The translations under genes were made by a program, and so were the position numbers. Shown one piece after another: positions 38,315 to 49,131 of a stretch of DNA of 64,000 nt. The notes under the pieces are model-generated. The model searched no databases and had not been told where the DNA came from. It saw only the letters and a program-made list of their open reading frames with translations. Source of the DNA: Phytopseudomonas dryadis (GTDB lineage: Bacteria > Pseudomonadota > Gammaproteobacteria > Pseudomonadales > Pseudomonadaceae); contig NZ_QJUM01000012.1 in the NCBI RefSeq assembly GCF_004327355.1, forward strand, positions 62,001 through 126,000. The letters run 5' to 3'. Each line of letters begins with the position of its first letter. The first letter of the stretch is position 1.

Positions 38315-38838
38315 CAGTCGTCCTGCTGCGCCAGGTCGCGGGCATAGCGCTGGGCGTTGTGCACGTAATGGGCGGCGCTGGCCTCGAGCATCTTCTTCTG
38401 CTGTTCGCTGAGCTCGCGCACCACCCTGCCCGGAGAGCCGACGACCAGGGAGCCGTCGGGAATTTCCTTGCCCTCGGCGATCAGCGCGTTGGCGCCGATG
38501 ATGCAATGCTTGCCGATCCTGGCGCCGTTGAGCACCACGGCATTGATGCCGATCAGGCTGTAATCGTCCACGCTGCAGCCATGCAGCATGGCGTTGTGGC
38601 CCACCGTCACGCCCTTGCCCAGGGTCAGTGGCGAGCCCATGTCGGTGTGCATCACCGCGCCATCCTGAACGTTGCTGTTCTCGCCGATATGGATCAGCTC
38701 GTTGTCGCCACGCAGCACCGCGCCGAACCAGACGCTGGCACCCGCCTCGAGGCGTACCTTGCCGATCAGGGTGGCGTTGGGCGCTACCCAGCTTTGTGGG
38801 TCCAGCTCCACGCGGGACGCTCCCAGGCGGTAATTCAT
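38314..38838 (-). CDS. Gamma-class carbonic anhydrase family protein
   Basis: This 174-residue left-handed beta-helix protein has hexapeptide repeats ([20 protein letters not shown]) and histidine metal ligands in [16 protein letters not shown] and [12 protein letters not shown]. The family binds zinc or iron and may hydrate CO2, although many bacterial members have no proven activity. It forms a cluster with the DUF1289 and NUDIX genes on the minus strand. Confidence 0.9.
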   Translation of the reverse strand: MNYRLGASRVELDPQSWVAPNATLIGKVRLEAGASVWFGAVLRGDNELIHIGENSNVQDGAVMHTDMGSPLTLGKGVTVGHNAMLHGCSVDDYSLIGINAVVLNGARIGKHCIIGANALIAEGKEIPDGSLVVGSPGRVVRELSEQQKKMLEASAAHYVHNAQRYARDLAQQDD

Positions 38839-38857
38839 CGGTATCTCCTCGGCAGGC

Positions 38858-39466
38858 TCAGCTCAGGGTGATGAAATGCTCGGGCGGGCGGTGCATGTCG
38901 ATGCCGGCGTCGTACACCAGGTTGACCAGCTCGACCAGCATGATCGCCGTCAGCCCCCAGATCTTGTACTCGCCGTAACGGTAGCTGGGCACGTACCAGC
39001 TCTGCCCCAGGTAATCGATACGGTGCGTCACCTGGCGTGGGTCATCGCGGAAGAATGCCAGGGGCACGGCGAACACCGCGGCGATCTCGCCATCATTGGC
39101 CTGGTAGTCGACGAAATCCGGCACCACGCCGACATAGGGGGTGACCTGGATGCCGTGGCGCGAGACCAGGGTGCTGAGCGGCCCGACGACCTCGACCAGC
39201 CCCGGCGGCAGGGCGATCTCTTCCTGCGCTTCACGCAGTGCGGTGGCGATCAGGTCGCGGTCTTCCGGATCGCGGCGGCCACCGGGAAACGCCACCTCGC
39301 CGCCATGGGTGGACAAGCCACTGGCGCGCAGGGTGAGCACCACTTCGGGCTCGTCGCTGCGGGTGAGGGGAACCAGCACCGCGGCCTCGGGGAAGCCGCG
39401 GTCGGCCTCCATGAGGCGCGGACTGTAGCCGCGAACGCGTTGGAGTAGCTCGTCCAGCATGACCAT
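38858..39466 (-). CDS. NUDIX hydrolase, CoA pyrophosphatase-like
   Basis: This 202-residue enzyme probably splits CoA or acyl-CoA at the pyrophosphate. The NUDIX box reads [20 protein letters not shown] followed by EEI, preceded by the family-typical [20 protein letters not shown] and MLDELL are both possible starts. It lies 19 bp upstream of the gamma carbonic anhydrase gene. Confidence 0.9.
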   Translation of the reverse strand: MVMLDELLQRVRGYSPRLMEADRGFPEAAVLVPLTRSDEPEVVLTLRASGLSTHGGEVAFPGGRRDPEDRDLIATALREAQEEIALPPGLVEVVGPLSTLVSRHGIQVTPYVGVVPDFVDYQANDGEIAAVFAVPLAFFRDDPRQVTHRIDYLGQSWYVPSYRYGEYKIWGLTAIMLVELVNLVYDAGIDMHRPPEHFITLS

Positions 39467-39539
39467 TCTCGGTATTTTTCTGCCCCGGATAATGGCATGA
39501 AAGACGCGCCCTGCCCAACCCCTTGCGGCGTCGAGACCT

Positions 39540-40297
39540 TCAGCTCTTGAGGCGATAGCCGGTCTTGAACATCCAGCCCACGGTGAGGATGCACGTCAGC
39601 AGGAAACCCAGGATCATGCCCAGGCTGACCAGCACGTTGACGTCGGATACGCCGTAGAAGCTCCAGCGAAACGCGCTGATCAGGTAGACCACCGGGTTGA
39701 ACAGGGTCAGCGTCTGCCACACCGGCGGCAACATGCTGATGGAATAGAAACTGCCGCCGAGGAAGGTCAGCGGCGTGACGATCAGGGCCGGCACGATCTG
39801 CAGCTTCTCCCAGCCGTCGGCCCATACGCCGATGATGAAGCCGAACAGGCTGAAGGTCAGCGCCGTCAGCACCAGGAACGCCAGCATCCACAGCGGGTGG
39901 AGGATCTCGAAGTCGACGAACAGGCGGGCGGTGGCGAGGATGATCAGGCCCAGCACGATCGACTTGGTGGCGGCCGCGCCCACATAGCCGATCAGGATCT
40001 CCAGGTAGGAAATCGGCGCCGACAGCACCTCGTAGATAGTGCCCGAATACTTGGGCATGTAGATGCCGAACGAGGCGTTGGAAATGCTCTCGGTGAGCAG
40101 CGCCAGCATGATCAGGCCGGGGATGATGAAGGCGCCGTAGCTGACGCCATGCACCTGGGTCATGCTCGAGCCGATGGCCGAGCCGAACACCACGAAGTAC
40201 AGCGAGGTGGTGATCACCGGGGTGGCGATGCTCTGCAGCAGGGTGCGCCAGGTACGCGCCAGTTCGAACAGGTAGATGGCGCGGATCGCATAAAAAT

Positions 40298-40301
<4 letters not shown>
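39540..40301 (-). CDS. ABC-2 type transporter permease (YadH-like)
   Basis: This 253-residue inner-membrane permease has six helices and the ABC-2 signature [21 protein letters not shown]. It starts with [20 protein letters not shown]. It pairs with the upstream ATPase, whose stop overlaps this start as ATGA. The YadGH-type exporter substrate is unknown. Confidence 0.9.
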
Positions 40302-41224
<923 letters not shown>

Positions 41225-41552
41225 GGCGTCGCCTTGTCGATGAAAGCAGGCACGTATTGTAGAGAAATGCCGAACGCGCCGCTGCAACCGCAGACGATGT
41301 CCTCAACACGACCCGGCCAGCTGGGTTACCCTTGGGCACGCTGGCGTCGCCACGCCGGGCGCTTGCCGGACAGGCGCCGAGCCCGCCGCGGATAGCCGCC
41401 GGCATCGGCTTCCCCCTGGCCTGGCGCGAACAGCCTGGCACGGCTGCCGCGCGGATACCGCGAATCCGGAACGCAGGCACACCGAGGCAGTCGGATACAC
41501 GGCACACTATTGAATACGCCCCTAGCCGGGCACTCGACACAAGGACTACGCA

Positions 41553-41864
41553 ATGGCTTTCAAAAACCTGATTGGCGGCATGACCCTGCTTGCCGTGCTC
41601 GTCGGCTGCAGCTCGAACGACACCGCCCCCACCGAGGCCGCGCCCCCCGCCCACAGTGACGGCACCTGCAGCGCCGACAGTGTCCAGGGGCTGCTCGGCA
41701 AGGTGGCCACCGCCGACACCGTCGAACAGGCCCGCCTGCAATCGGGTGCGCGTACCGCGCGGGTGCTCTCGCCCGGCGACATGGTGACCCTGGAGTACGA
41801 TTCCCAGCGCCTGAACATCGACATCACCGAAGCGGAAATCATCGAGCGCATCGCCTGCGGCTGA
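41553..41864 (+). CDS. I78-family peptidase-inhibitor-like lipoprotein
   Basis: This 103-residue protein has a lipoprotein signal peptide with lipobox LVGC (Cys near residue 19) and a short Thr/Ala/Pro linker. The inhibitor I78 domain reads VQGLLGKVATADTVEQARLQ through DSQRLNIDITEAEIIERIAC. Such proteins inhibit serine proteases and may guard the periplasm. It lies alone upstream of mdcR. The 328-bp gap before it holds no recognised gene. Confidence 0.85.
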   Translation: MAFKNLIGGMTLLAVLVGCSSNDTAPTEAAPPAHSDGTCSADSVQGLLGKVATADTVEQARLQSGARTARVLSPGDMVTLEYDSQRLNIDITEAEIIERIACG

Positions 41865-41925
41865 TGGCCGCGATGGCTCCCTCTGCGGCACAATCGGCCG
41901 ACTCGCCACGGCACAGGTTCGGCCC

Positions 41926-42867
41926 ATGCAGATCGATGAAGAACTGACGCTGAAGAAGCTGGAGATCTTTCTGGCCTTCATGCGCAGCGGCAACCTCTCA
42001 CGGGCGGCCAACGAGCTGGCCACCAGCAACGTCAGCGTGCATCGCGCCATCCACTCGCTGGAGAGCGCGTTGCGCTGCCCGCTGTTCAAGCACGAGGGGC
42101 GCAACCTGATCCCGCTGGAAAGCGCCTATGTGCTGGAAGAGCGGGCGCAGAAACTGGTGCAGGACGTGCTCGACAGCGTGCGCCTGACCCGTGAGGCCGC
42201 CGGCTTCTCGGCCGAGCGCTTCAAGCTCGGCTCGCTCTATTCGCTGACGGTGAAGACCGTGCCGCAGTTGATCATGGGCCTGAAGATCCGCCGCAGCGAG
42301 CTGAACATCGACCTGACCCTGGGCTCGAACGTCGACCTGTTCTACCGCCTGAAGAACATGGAGCTCGATGCCATCCTGGTGGCCCTGGACGACAATACCG
42401 CCGACAGCGACTGCGAGCACCTGCCGCTGTTCTCCGATGACGTCTACCTGGCAGCGCCCACCGATTCGCCCTTCGCCAACGTGGCCGAGGTCGACCTCGC
42501 CGACCTCCACGAAGCCACCTTCATCACCCTGACCCAGGGCTTCGCCACCCACCGCGACGGCGAACGGGTGTTCCAGCAGGCCGGCTTCGCCCCCAAGGTG
42601 GCCATGCAGGTCAACGACATCTTCACCCTGCTCAGCATGGTCAGCTCCGGGGTCGGTTATGCCCTGCTGCCCGGACGCATCGCCGCCGTGTACGAAAACC
42701 GGGTCCGCCTGATCCCGCTGCAGGCCCGTTATCGCCTGCAGCAGCAGATCGGCGTGGTGTTCCTCAAGTCGCGCGAGCGCGACCCCAACCTGCTGGCCCT
42801 GGTCGCCGAGTGCCGCATGTACCAGAGCCGCCATCGCTCGCCGCTGGACGCCCAAGGCAACCATTAA
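41926..42867 (+). CDS. mdcR: LysR-type regulator of malonate use, MdcR
   Basis: This 313-residue LysR regulator begins MQIDEELTLKKLEIFLAFMR and contains the family-specific LGSLYSLTVKTVPQLIMGLK and ELNIDLTLGSNVDLFYRL. These match the MdcR branch that controls malonate decarboxylase genes and not generic LysR proteins. It lies directly before the TRAP transporter and about 5-12 kb from the mdc operon. Matching 23-bp palindromes before both operons suggest its operator. Naming rests on recalled similarity. Confidence 0.82.
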   Translation: MQIDEELTLKKLEIFLAFMRSGNLSRAANELATSNVSVHRAIHSLESALRCPLFKHEGRNLIPLESAYVLEERAQKLVQDVLDSVRLTREAAGFSAERFKLGSLYSLTVKTVPQLIMGLKIRRSELNIDLTLGSNVDLFYRLKNMELDAILVALDDNTADSDCEHLPLFSDDVYLAAPTDSPFANVAEVDLADLHEATFITLTQGFATHRDGERVFQQAGFAPKVAMQVNDIFTLLSMVSSGVGYALLPGRIAAVYENRVRLIPLQARYRLQQQIGVVFLKSRERDPNLLALVAECRMYQSRHRSPLDAQGNH

Positions 42868-42882
42868 CCTGGCCGTAATGGT
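42860..42882. promoter_or_regulatory. Predicted MdcR operator before the TRAP genes
   Basis: ACCATTA-N9-TAATGGT is a perfect 7-bp inverted repeat containing the LysR T-N11-A core. It overlaps the mdcR stop codon. The same geometry and bases (A[TC]C[AG]TTA-N9-mirror) recur before mdcA at 54325. Confidence 0.65.
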
Positions 42883-43065
42883 CAAGGGAGACGCTTAATT
42901 GATCTGCAGGCACCCGCAGGCTAGCTTGACAGGCAGTTCGGGTAGAACAGCCCGAAGGATGGCCACCAGGGATGGCGGGCCATAGCAAGAAAGACCCGGT
43001 GACCCGAAATAAAAACAACAATGAATCGCCACGGGCGGTTCTGAGTGTCAACTAGGAGAAACTCC

Positions 43066-44058
43066 ATGAACGCCCTGTTCCGTTCCTCGGCGACCGCGCT
43101 GCTGCTCGCCTCCAGCACCCTCAGCCTGGCCGACGTCACCCTGCGCGCCTCCCACCAGTTCCCCGGCAACTCGGGCGATCCGCGGGATGAAATGGTGCAG
43201 ATCATCGCCCGCGAGGTGGCCGCCGCCGACGTCGGCCTGAAGATCCAGATATTCCCCGCTTCGTCGCTGTACAAGGCCAACGAACAGTGGGGCGCACTGA
43301 CCCGCGGCCAGCTCGACATGACTGCCCTGCCCCTCGATTACGCCTCGGGCCGCGTGCCGCAATTCTCGGCCACCCTGATGCCCGGCCTGGTACACAACTA
43401 CGAGCATGCCCAGCGCCTCAACGAATCGGAATTCATGAAGGACATTCATGCCCTGACCGAGAAGAATGGCGCGATCGTCCTGGCCGATGCCTGGCTCGCC
43501 GGTGGCTTCGCCTCGAAAGAAACCTGCATCACTTCGCCAGACACCATCAAGGGCCAGGTGATTCGTGCTGCGGGACCGGCCTTCGAGCAGATGCTCGCCG
43601 CCGCCGGAGCGTCCATTTCCTCGATGCCATCCTCGGAGATTTACACCGGCATGCAGACCGGCGTGCTGGACGCCGCCAACACCTCCAACGACAGCTTCGT
43701 TTCCTACCGCCTGTACGAGCAGGTGAAATGCCTGACCGCGCCGGGCACCAACGCCCTGTGGTTCATGTACGAGCCGGTACTGATCTCGAAAAGATCCTTT
43801 GATCGTCTGAATCAGGCGCAGCAAGACGCACTCCTGGCCGGTGCCAGCAAAGCGGCAGCCTACTTCGCCGAAGAAGGCCCCAAGGGTGAGCAGCGCATGA
43901 GCGAAACCTTCACCAAGGCCGGGGTGAAGGTGGTGACCCTGAGCAAGGAAGACCATGACGCCTGGATGGAAGTGGCCCGCGAATCCTCCTACAAGCACTT
44001 CGCCGAGAAGGTCAAAGGCGGCAAGGAACTGCTCGACAAGGCCCTGGCCGTGCAGTGA
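43066..44058 (+). CDS. TRAP transporter substrate-binding protein (DctP family), probably malonate
   Basis: This 330-residue periplasmic receptor has a signal peptide (MNALFRSSATALLLASSTLSLA). The DctP fold shows VTLRASHQFPGNSGDPRDEM, PASSLYKANEQWGALTRGQL and GASISSMPSSEIYTGMQTGV. AGGAG lies six bases before the ATG of MNALF. It precedes dctQ- and dctM-like genes and follows mdcR with a shared operator, so malonate or a similar dicarboxylate is the likely ligand. Confidence 0.88.
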   Translation: MNALFRSSATALLLASSTLSLADVTLRASHQFPGNSGDPRDEMVQIIAREVAAADVGLKIQIFPASSLYKANEQWGALTRGQLDMTALPLDYASGRVPQFSATLMPGLVHNYEHAQRLNESEFMKDIHALTEKNGAIVLADAWLAGGFASKETCITSPDTIKGQVIRAAGPAFEQMLAAAGASISSMPSSEIYTGMQTGVLDAANTSNDSFVSYRLYEQVKCLTAPGTNALWFMYEPVLISKRSFDRLNQAQQDALLAGASKAAAYFAEEGPKGEQRMSETFTKAGVKVVTLSKEDHDAWMEVARESSYKHFAEKVKGGKELLDKALAVQ

Positions 44059-44150
44059 CGGCCTGAGCTGGCCGCCCCGCCAGGGCGGCCCGTGGTGATC
44101 ATGAAACCGCGCGGCACCGCCCGCACGGTCGCAGGGTTCAAGGAGATAGC

Positions 44151-44723
44151 ATGTCCAGACGATTCATTTACGCCGTCGAGGCCCTGTCACGCCTGGGCGG
44201 CGCCTTCGCCGCCCTCTTGCTGATCGTGGCCATGACCGTCATGTGCCAGATGATCCTCATGCGCTACCTGTTCAAATCCCCGACCATCTGGCAGACCGAA
44301 GTGGTGGTGTTCTCCGCCACCGCGGCGATCTTCATCGGCGCCCCTTACGTGCTGATGAAGAAGGGCCATGTCGGCGTCGATGTGGTGGAGCTGCTGCTGT
44401 CCTCGGCCAATCGCCGGCGCCTGCAACTGCTCGGTGCCGTGCTCGGCCTGAGCTTCTGCGCCCTGATGAGCGTGGCCTGCGCCATCTATGTCTATGAGGC
44501 CTGGGAGGGCGGCTGGACCACCTCGACCATCGCCGCCATCCCGCTGTGGATTCCCGCCACGCCGATGCTCGTCGGCTTCTGCCTGCTGTGCCTGCAGTAC
44601 CTGGTGGAAATCATCAAGCTGTGGAGCGCCCGGCTCGTGCCCGCCACCATGACCCAGGCGGACGCGAGTATCGATCCCACCACCCTGCTCAAACCCCAAA
44701 AACCGCTGGGAGAAGTGAAATGA
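44151..44723 (+). CDS. TRAP transporter small permease (DctQ family)
   Basis: This 190-residue protein has four membrane helices (AALLLIVAMTVMCQMILMRY, VVVFSATAAIFIGAPYVLMK, GAVLGLSFCALMSVACAIYV, then IPATPMLVGFCLLCLQYLVE). The WQTEVVVFSATAAIFIGAPY segment is a DctQ hallmark. Its stop overlaps the next start as ATGA. Confidence 0.93.
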   Translation: MSRRFIYAVEALSRLGGAFAALLLIVAMTVMCQMILMRYLFKSPTIWQTEVVVFSATAAIFIGAPYVLMKKGHVGVDVVELLLSSANRRRLQLLGAVLGLSFCALMSVACAIYVYEAWEGGWTTSTIAAIPLWIPATPMLVGFCLLCLQYLVEIIKLWSARLVPATMTQADASIDPTTLLKPQKPLGEVK

Positions 44724-46036
44724 GCCCGTCCCTGGCTGGCGTCTTGCTGATCTGCACGCTGTTCCTGTTCCTCGGCACCGGCATGCCGATCGCCTTCGCC
44801 CTCGGGCTGGCGGCCATGGGCGGACTGTTCATGGCCATGGGCCCCGACGTCATCGGCGTGGTGGCCGAGACCATGTTCGCCGGTATCGGCAACCTGGCGT
44901 TCGTGTCGATCCCCATGTTCGTGCTGATGGGCGCCATCGTCGCCGGCACACCGGCGGGCGCGGATCTGTACCGCGCGCTGGATCGCTGGATGTACAAGAT
45001 TCCGGGTGGCCTGGTGCTATCCAATATCGGTGCCTGCGCGGTGTTCTCCGGCATGACCGGCTCGAGTCCGGCGACCTGCGCGGCGATCGGCAAGATGGGC
45101 ATTCCCGAGATGATCAACCGCGGCTACCCCGCCTCGGTGGCGACCGGTTCGATCGCCGCTGGCGGCACCCTGGGTATCCTGCTGCCGCCGTCGGTGACCA
45201 TGATCGTCTACGGCATCGCCACCGAAACCTCCATCGGCCGCCTGTTCCTCGCCGGGGTGATGCCCGGGCTGATGCTGACCGCCCTGTTCATGTGCTGGGC
45301 GATGATCGATGCCCGCCGCAAGGGCTTCCGCTTCGGCGCCGGCGACGTGGTCTACACCCTGCGCGACAAGTTGGTCGTGCTGCCCAGGGTGCTGCCGCTG
45401 ATGCTGATCATCGTGGCCGTGCTCTATGTGCTCTATGGCGGCGTGGCGACCCCGTCCGAAGCCGCCGGGGCCGGCGCCATGCTGACCCTGCTGGTCGTGG
45501 TGGTGGTCTACCGGCTGTTCAGGATGCGCACGTTCGGCAACATCTTCGGCGCCGGCATGCGCGAGAGCGTCATGATCATGATGATCCTGGCCTCGGCCGA
45601 ACTGTTCGCCTTCGCCCTGTCCTCGCTGTACATCACCCAGTCGGTGGCCGAGGCGATCGCCGCCCTGGAGGTCAACCGCTGGGTGCTGATGGGGCTGATC
45701 AACCTGTTCCTGCTGGTGGCCGGGCTGTTCCTGCCGCCGGTGGCGGTGATCGTCATGTCGGCGCCGCTGCTGTTTCCCATCGTGGTGCAGGCGGGCTTCG
45801 ACCCCTACTGGTTCGCGGTGATTCTCACCATCAACATGGAGATCGGCCTGATCACTCCGCCGGTGGGGCTGAACCTGTTCGTCATCAACGGCATCGCCCC
45901 CGAGATACCGACCCGTGACATCCTCTGGGGAGCGCTGCCCTATGTGCTGGTGATGGTGCTGGCGATCTTCATCATGTGCCTGTTCCCGCAGATCGCCACC
46001 TTCCTCCCGGATCACGTGATGGGCCCGGCCATATAG
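44720..46036 (+). CDS. TRAP transporter large permease (DctM family)
   Basis: This 438-residue transport subunit has about twelve helices. Family segments are GMPIAFALGLAAMGGLFM, FAGIGNLAFVSIPMFVLMG, GMTGSSPATCAAIGKMG, ASVATGSIAAGGTLGILLPP and LITPPVGLNLFVINGI. It carries the Na+-coupled dicarboxylate path with the DctP and DctQ proteins. It ends 232 bp before the convergent azoreductase gene. Confidence 0.95.
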   Translation: MSPSLAGVLLICTLFLFLGTGMPIAFALGLAAMGGLFMAMGPDVIGVVAETMFAGIGNLAFVSIPMFVLMGAIVAGTPAGADLYRALDRWMYKIPGGLVLSNIGACAVFSGMTGSSPATCAAIGKMGIPEMINRGYPASVATGSIAAGGTLGILLPPSVTMIVYGIATETSIGRLFLAGVMPGLMLTALFMCWAMIDARRKGFRFGAGDVVYTLRDKLVVLPRVLPLMLIIVAVLYVLYGGVATPSEAAGAGAMLTLLVVVVVYRLFRMRTFGNIFGAGMRESVMIMMILASAELFAFALSSLYITQSVAEAIAALEVNRWVLMGLINLFLLVAGLFLPPVAVIVMSAPLLFPIVVQAGFDPYWFAVILTINMEIGLITPPVGLNLFVINGIAPEIPTRDILWGALPYVLVMVLAIFIMCLFPQIATFLPDHVMGPAI

Positions 46037-46224
46037 CCAGGCTGCTGTCTTTGGGCGGGTCTTGTGCGCAAGCCTGCCTTTTTATGACTCACGGCCAAGT
46101 CTGCCCGGAAATCGTGCCCTCTCCCCCGGCCCCTCTCCCGGAGGGCGAGGGGTGAACAGCGATAGTGTTCGCTCCGACCTGCCATACCTGGCAGCCACCC
46201 TGGGGGCCGTCGCAAGCGACGTCA

Positions 46225-46245
46225 AAAATGGCTCCCGGCCATTTT
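46225..46245. terminator. Bidirectional terminator between the TRAP and azoreductase genes
   Basis: AAAATGGC and GCCATTTT form an 8-bp stem with a TCCCG loop, with A/T runs on both sides, placed between convergent genes. Confidence 0.65.
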
Positions 46246-46268
46246 CTGGGGTGATGCGGCGTGCCAAC

Positions 46269-46949
46269 TCACTGCCTGGGGCCCGCTCCGAGCCTGGACG
46301 CCAGGGCCTGCACGGCGGCCTCCGCCCGCCTGATCGAATCCTCCAGGCGCCCATCGGCGAACTCGTCGTATTCGATGGCCACGCCGTGGACTTCGCTCAC
46401 GCCGATGTAGGCGAAGGCGCTGCGAACCGACGCCTCCACATGGTTGTGCCCGGCATTACGCCCGCCCGCGTCGTATCCGTGATCCCCCCGCGAAGACAGG
46501 ATCACCAGGCGCTTGCCCGCGTCCGCCAGCAGCGGCCAGTATGGATCGCCCTCCCGGCTGCGGTCGAAGCCGAAGGTGCGCCCCACGCGCACGATGTTGT
46601 CGATGTAGGCCTTGAACTGCGCGGGTGGCGCGAAGTTGTACATCGGCACACCCGCGACGATGAGATCCGCCTGCAGCAGTTCGTCGACCAGGGCATCGCT
46701 GCTGCGCAGTTCCTCCCGCATCCAATCAGCGCGCGCCCGTTCGGGGGTGAACGCCGCCTGTATCCAGCGCCCGGTGACAGGCGCCGGCGGTTCCTGGCCC
46801 ACGTCGCGGTAGATCACCTGCGTCTCGGGATGCAGGGAGAGCCAGCGCCGGACGAAGCCGGCGCTCAGGCGGCGGGTGTGCGACCCGTGGCGAACCTCAT
46901 CGGAACCGCCGGGGCGGGCGCTGGCGTCGATATGCAGTAGCGTGGTCAT
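46269..46949 (-). CDS. FMN-dependent NADH-azoreductase family protein
   Basis: This 226-residue flavodoxin-like quinone/azo reductase begins MTTLLHIDASARPGGSDE, with the FMN-phosphate loop around SHTRRLS. The conserved segment is IVAGVPMYNFAPPAQFKAYI-DNIVR and the second FMN region is VILSSRGDHGYD. GGAGC precedes the ATG at 46949. It diverges from a LysR gene, the usual arrangement for a regulator-controlled quinone reductase. Confidence 0.9.
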   Translation of the reverse strand: MTTLLHIDASARPGGSDEVRHGSHTRRLSAGFVRRWLSLHPETQVIYRDVGQEPPAPVTGRWIQAAFTPERARADWMREELRSSDALVDELLQADLIVAGVPMYNFAPPAQFKAYIDNIVRVGRTFGFDRSREGDPYWPLLADAGKRLVILSSRGDHGYDAGGRNAGHNHVEASVRSAFAYIGVSEVHGVAIEYDEFADGRLEDSIRRAEAAVQALASRLGAGPRQ

Positions 46950-46991
46950 CGTCGAATTGCTCCTCATGGATGAAACGGTGTCATTCATCTC

Positions 46992-47206
46992 AGTGCCGAT
47001 CAGTTAAGGTTTCTGTAGGCGCAGGAGGCTCCTACGGAAGAGCGGAAAACCGCCGCCCGTGTAGGAGCGTCGACCTCGGCGCGATGTGCTGGCGGCCATC
47101 CCACGAAATCCGTAGTGCGATCGACAATCGCCGCGGGGTCGCGGCTCCTACAGAACCAGGGCAAATCGCCGTCTTGCGGGCCAGATGCTTGACTGACTGG
47201 CATTGG
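46992..47206. mobile_element. Second inverted-end element, copy A (~215 bp)
   Basis: The ends AGTGCCGATCAGT and ACTGACTGGCATT are imperfect inverted repeats around a GTAGGAGC palindrome unit. About 213 bp at 57217-57429 is homologous in the opposite orientation, including the flanks of the palindrome. It fills most of the azoreductase-LysR gap. Confidence 0.65.
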
Positions 47207-47261
47207 TCACTCATCTGGAGTTTCGATGGAGCAGCAAACGACGACAAACGACATGTTCTCA

Positions 47262-47292
47262 ATCGACGGATGACATGAGATCATCCATCGAT
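47262..47292. promoter_or_regulatory. Palindrome overlapping the LysR start
   Basis: ATCGACGGATGA (47262-47273) and TCATCCATCGAT (47281-47292) are complementary at 11 of 12 positions. The right arm covers the LysR start codon, so it is a good site for autoregulation and control of the divergent azoreductase gene. Confidence 0.5.
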
Positions 47293-48196
47293 GACCTCGA
47301 GACTACCGCCCCTGAGCTCCCTGCGCGCCTTTGAAGCGGCAGCGCGTCTACGCAGCTTCAAGAAGGCCGCGGAGGAACTGGCCGTCACGGCGACGGCGAT
47401 CAGCCATCGCATCCGTGTGCTGGAGGAGGATCTCGAACGCCCCCTGTTCGTCCGCAAGGTACGGGCGGTCGAACTGACCCCGGACGGCCAGACCCTGCTC
47501 ACGGCGACAAGCAGCGGCTTGCAGACGATCGCCGCGGCCATCGAGCAGGTGCGCAGGCCACGCCGGGCCTCGATCACGCTGTCCACCACACCGGCATTCG
47601 CCACCAAGTGGCTGGTGCCCAGGCTGGCCGCCTTCCAGGCGGCACATGCCGACATCGACCTGCACATCCACGCTTCCAACCTGCCCGTCGACCTCAACGC
47701 CGGCACGGCGGATCTGGCCATCCGCTACGGACACGGCCACTACGAGGGCGTCAGCGCCACCTTGCTGCTGGAGGATCACTTCGCCCCCGTGGCCAGCCCG
47801 GCGCTGCTGGCGAGGATCGGCCAGGATGCAGGGCAATGGCCGCTGATCCACTTCGACTGGCATCGCCCGCCGCCCGTGGAACTGACGTGGAGCGCCTGGG
47901 CCCGCCACACCGGGCGCAGTCCGGCGGCGCTGTCGGCCGGCATCCGCTACTCCGAGGAAAGCCATGCCATCCAGGCGGCCGTCTCGGGCCAGGGCGTCGC
48001 GCTACTGAGCCTGCTGCTGGTCGAGGATGAGCTGCGCCTGGGGCTGCTACGGATCGCTGCCGAACCCAGGCTGCGGGGCATGGCCTACCACGTGCTCAAA
48101 GCCAATCGGCGCCCGGTGCCCGACGCGGTTTCGACGGTAGAGGCCTGGTTGACCGGGATCGCCCGCCAGGAGCCGCCACCGACCTGCACCGCCTGA
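47291..48196 (+). CDS. LysR-family transcriptional regulator (GcvA-like group)
   Basis: This 301-residue regulator has an N-terminal winged HTH (PPLSSLRAFEAAARLRSFKK, AVTATAISHRIRVLEEDLE) and a substrate domain (TTPAFATKWLVPRLAAFQAA). It diverges from the azoreductase gene and probably controls it. Its 3' end is convergent with mdcH across 16 bp. It has no sign of belonging to the malonate genes. Confidence 0.9.
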   Translation: MTSRLPPLSSLRAFEAAARLRSFKKAAEELAVTATAISHRIRVLEEDLERPLFVRKVRAVELTPDGQTLLTATSSGLQTIAAAIEQVRRPRRASITLSTTPAFATKWLVPRLAAFQAAHADIDLHIHASNLPVDLNAGTADLAIRYGHGHYEGVSATLLLEDHFAPVASPALLARIGQDAGQWPLIHFDWHRPPPVELTWSAWARHTGRSPAALSAGIRYSEESHAIQAAVSGQGVALLSLLLVEDELRLGLLRIAAEPRLRGMAYHVLKANRRPVPDAVSTVEAWLTGIARQEPPPTCTA

Positions 48197-48212
48197 CGCA
48201 GCGAGCGACAGG

Positions 48213-49130
48213 CTATGCCCTGTCGTGCTCCTCGCGAAGCAGGGCGACCAGGCTGTCCAGGCGCGTCCCCTCGAAGGCGAGCACACGGCCCTCGAGGAAC
48301 AACGGGCGGGCCAGGCCGCTGAGCACGCTGCCCGGCGGCAGCTCCACCTGCAGGCGGACGCCGCGCTCGTAGGCGCCGGCCACGGTGCCGGCCCAGTCGA
48401 TGGGCCGGCACATATTGAAGGCCAGATCCTCGCGCAGGCTCCGCGCATCGCGTATCAGCCGGGCCGTGCTGCCGCTGAGGTAGCGCAGATGCGGCGCCTG
48501 CAAGGGGACTTCGGCGAATGCCTCGTCCAGGCGTCGTGCCGGTTCTTCGAGCAGGCGGCAGTGCGAAGGCGTGCTGACCGCCAGGCGGCGCACCGCCGTG
48601 GCGCCATGCGCCAGCGCCACCTGGCCGAGCGCCGCCAGCGCCTGCTCGTGGCCGGAGATCACCAACTGCCGCACGGCATTGATATTGGCCAGGTAGACCT
48701 CGTCGCCGCGCCCCTGGGCCTGTTGCAACAGCGGCTCCAGTTCGGCGACGTCCAGGCCGAGAATGGCGCTCATGCCATAACCCCGGGGATGGGCGTCGTG
48801 CATCAGTTGGCCACGCAGGGCCACCAGACGCAGGGCATCCTCGAACGCCAGGCTGCCCGCCGCCACTGCGGCCGGATAGGCGCCGATGGACAGCCCGGCC
48901 ACATAGTCCGCCTGTGCCCCGGCCTGATGCAGGCACTGCCAGGCCTGCACCCCGACCATCAGCAGGCAGAGCTGTACCGCGCGGGTGGAGCGCAGCGACT
49001 CGGCACTGTCCAGCTCGCTGAGCGACTCGCCGAGCACATCGCCGCAATGGCGCAGAAACGCCGGCGGCAGAGCCTGCAGCATGCCGACACGCTGGGCCCC
49101 CTGGCCGGGAAAAACCAGCAACGAACTCAT
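48213..49130 (-). CDS. mdcH: Malonate decarboxylase epsilon subunit MdcH (malonyl transferase)
   Basis: This 305-residue acyltransferase loads malonyl from malonyl-CoA onto the decarboxylase ACP. The FabD-like core has LVFPGQGAQRVGML, the serine motif AGLSIGAYPAAVA and the later STPSHCRLLEEPA. It is the last gene of mdcABCDEGH and starts one base after the mdcG stop. Confidence 0.93.
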   Translation of the reverse strand: MSSLLVFPGQGAQRVGMLQALPPAFLRHCGDVLGESLSELDSAESLRSTRAVQLCLLMVGVQAWQCLHQAGAQADYVAGLSIGAYPAAVAAGSLAFEDALRLVALRGQLMHDAHPRGYGMSAILGLDVAELEPLLQQAQGRGDEVYLANINAVRQLVISGHEQALAALGQVALAHGATAVRRLAVSTPSHCRLLEEPARRLDEAFAEVPLQAPHLRYLSGSTARLIRDARSLREDLAFNMCRPIDWAGTVAGAYERGVRLQVELPPGSVLSGLARPLFLEGRVLAFEGTRLDSLVALLREEHDRA

Positions 49131-49131
49131 C

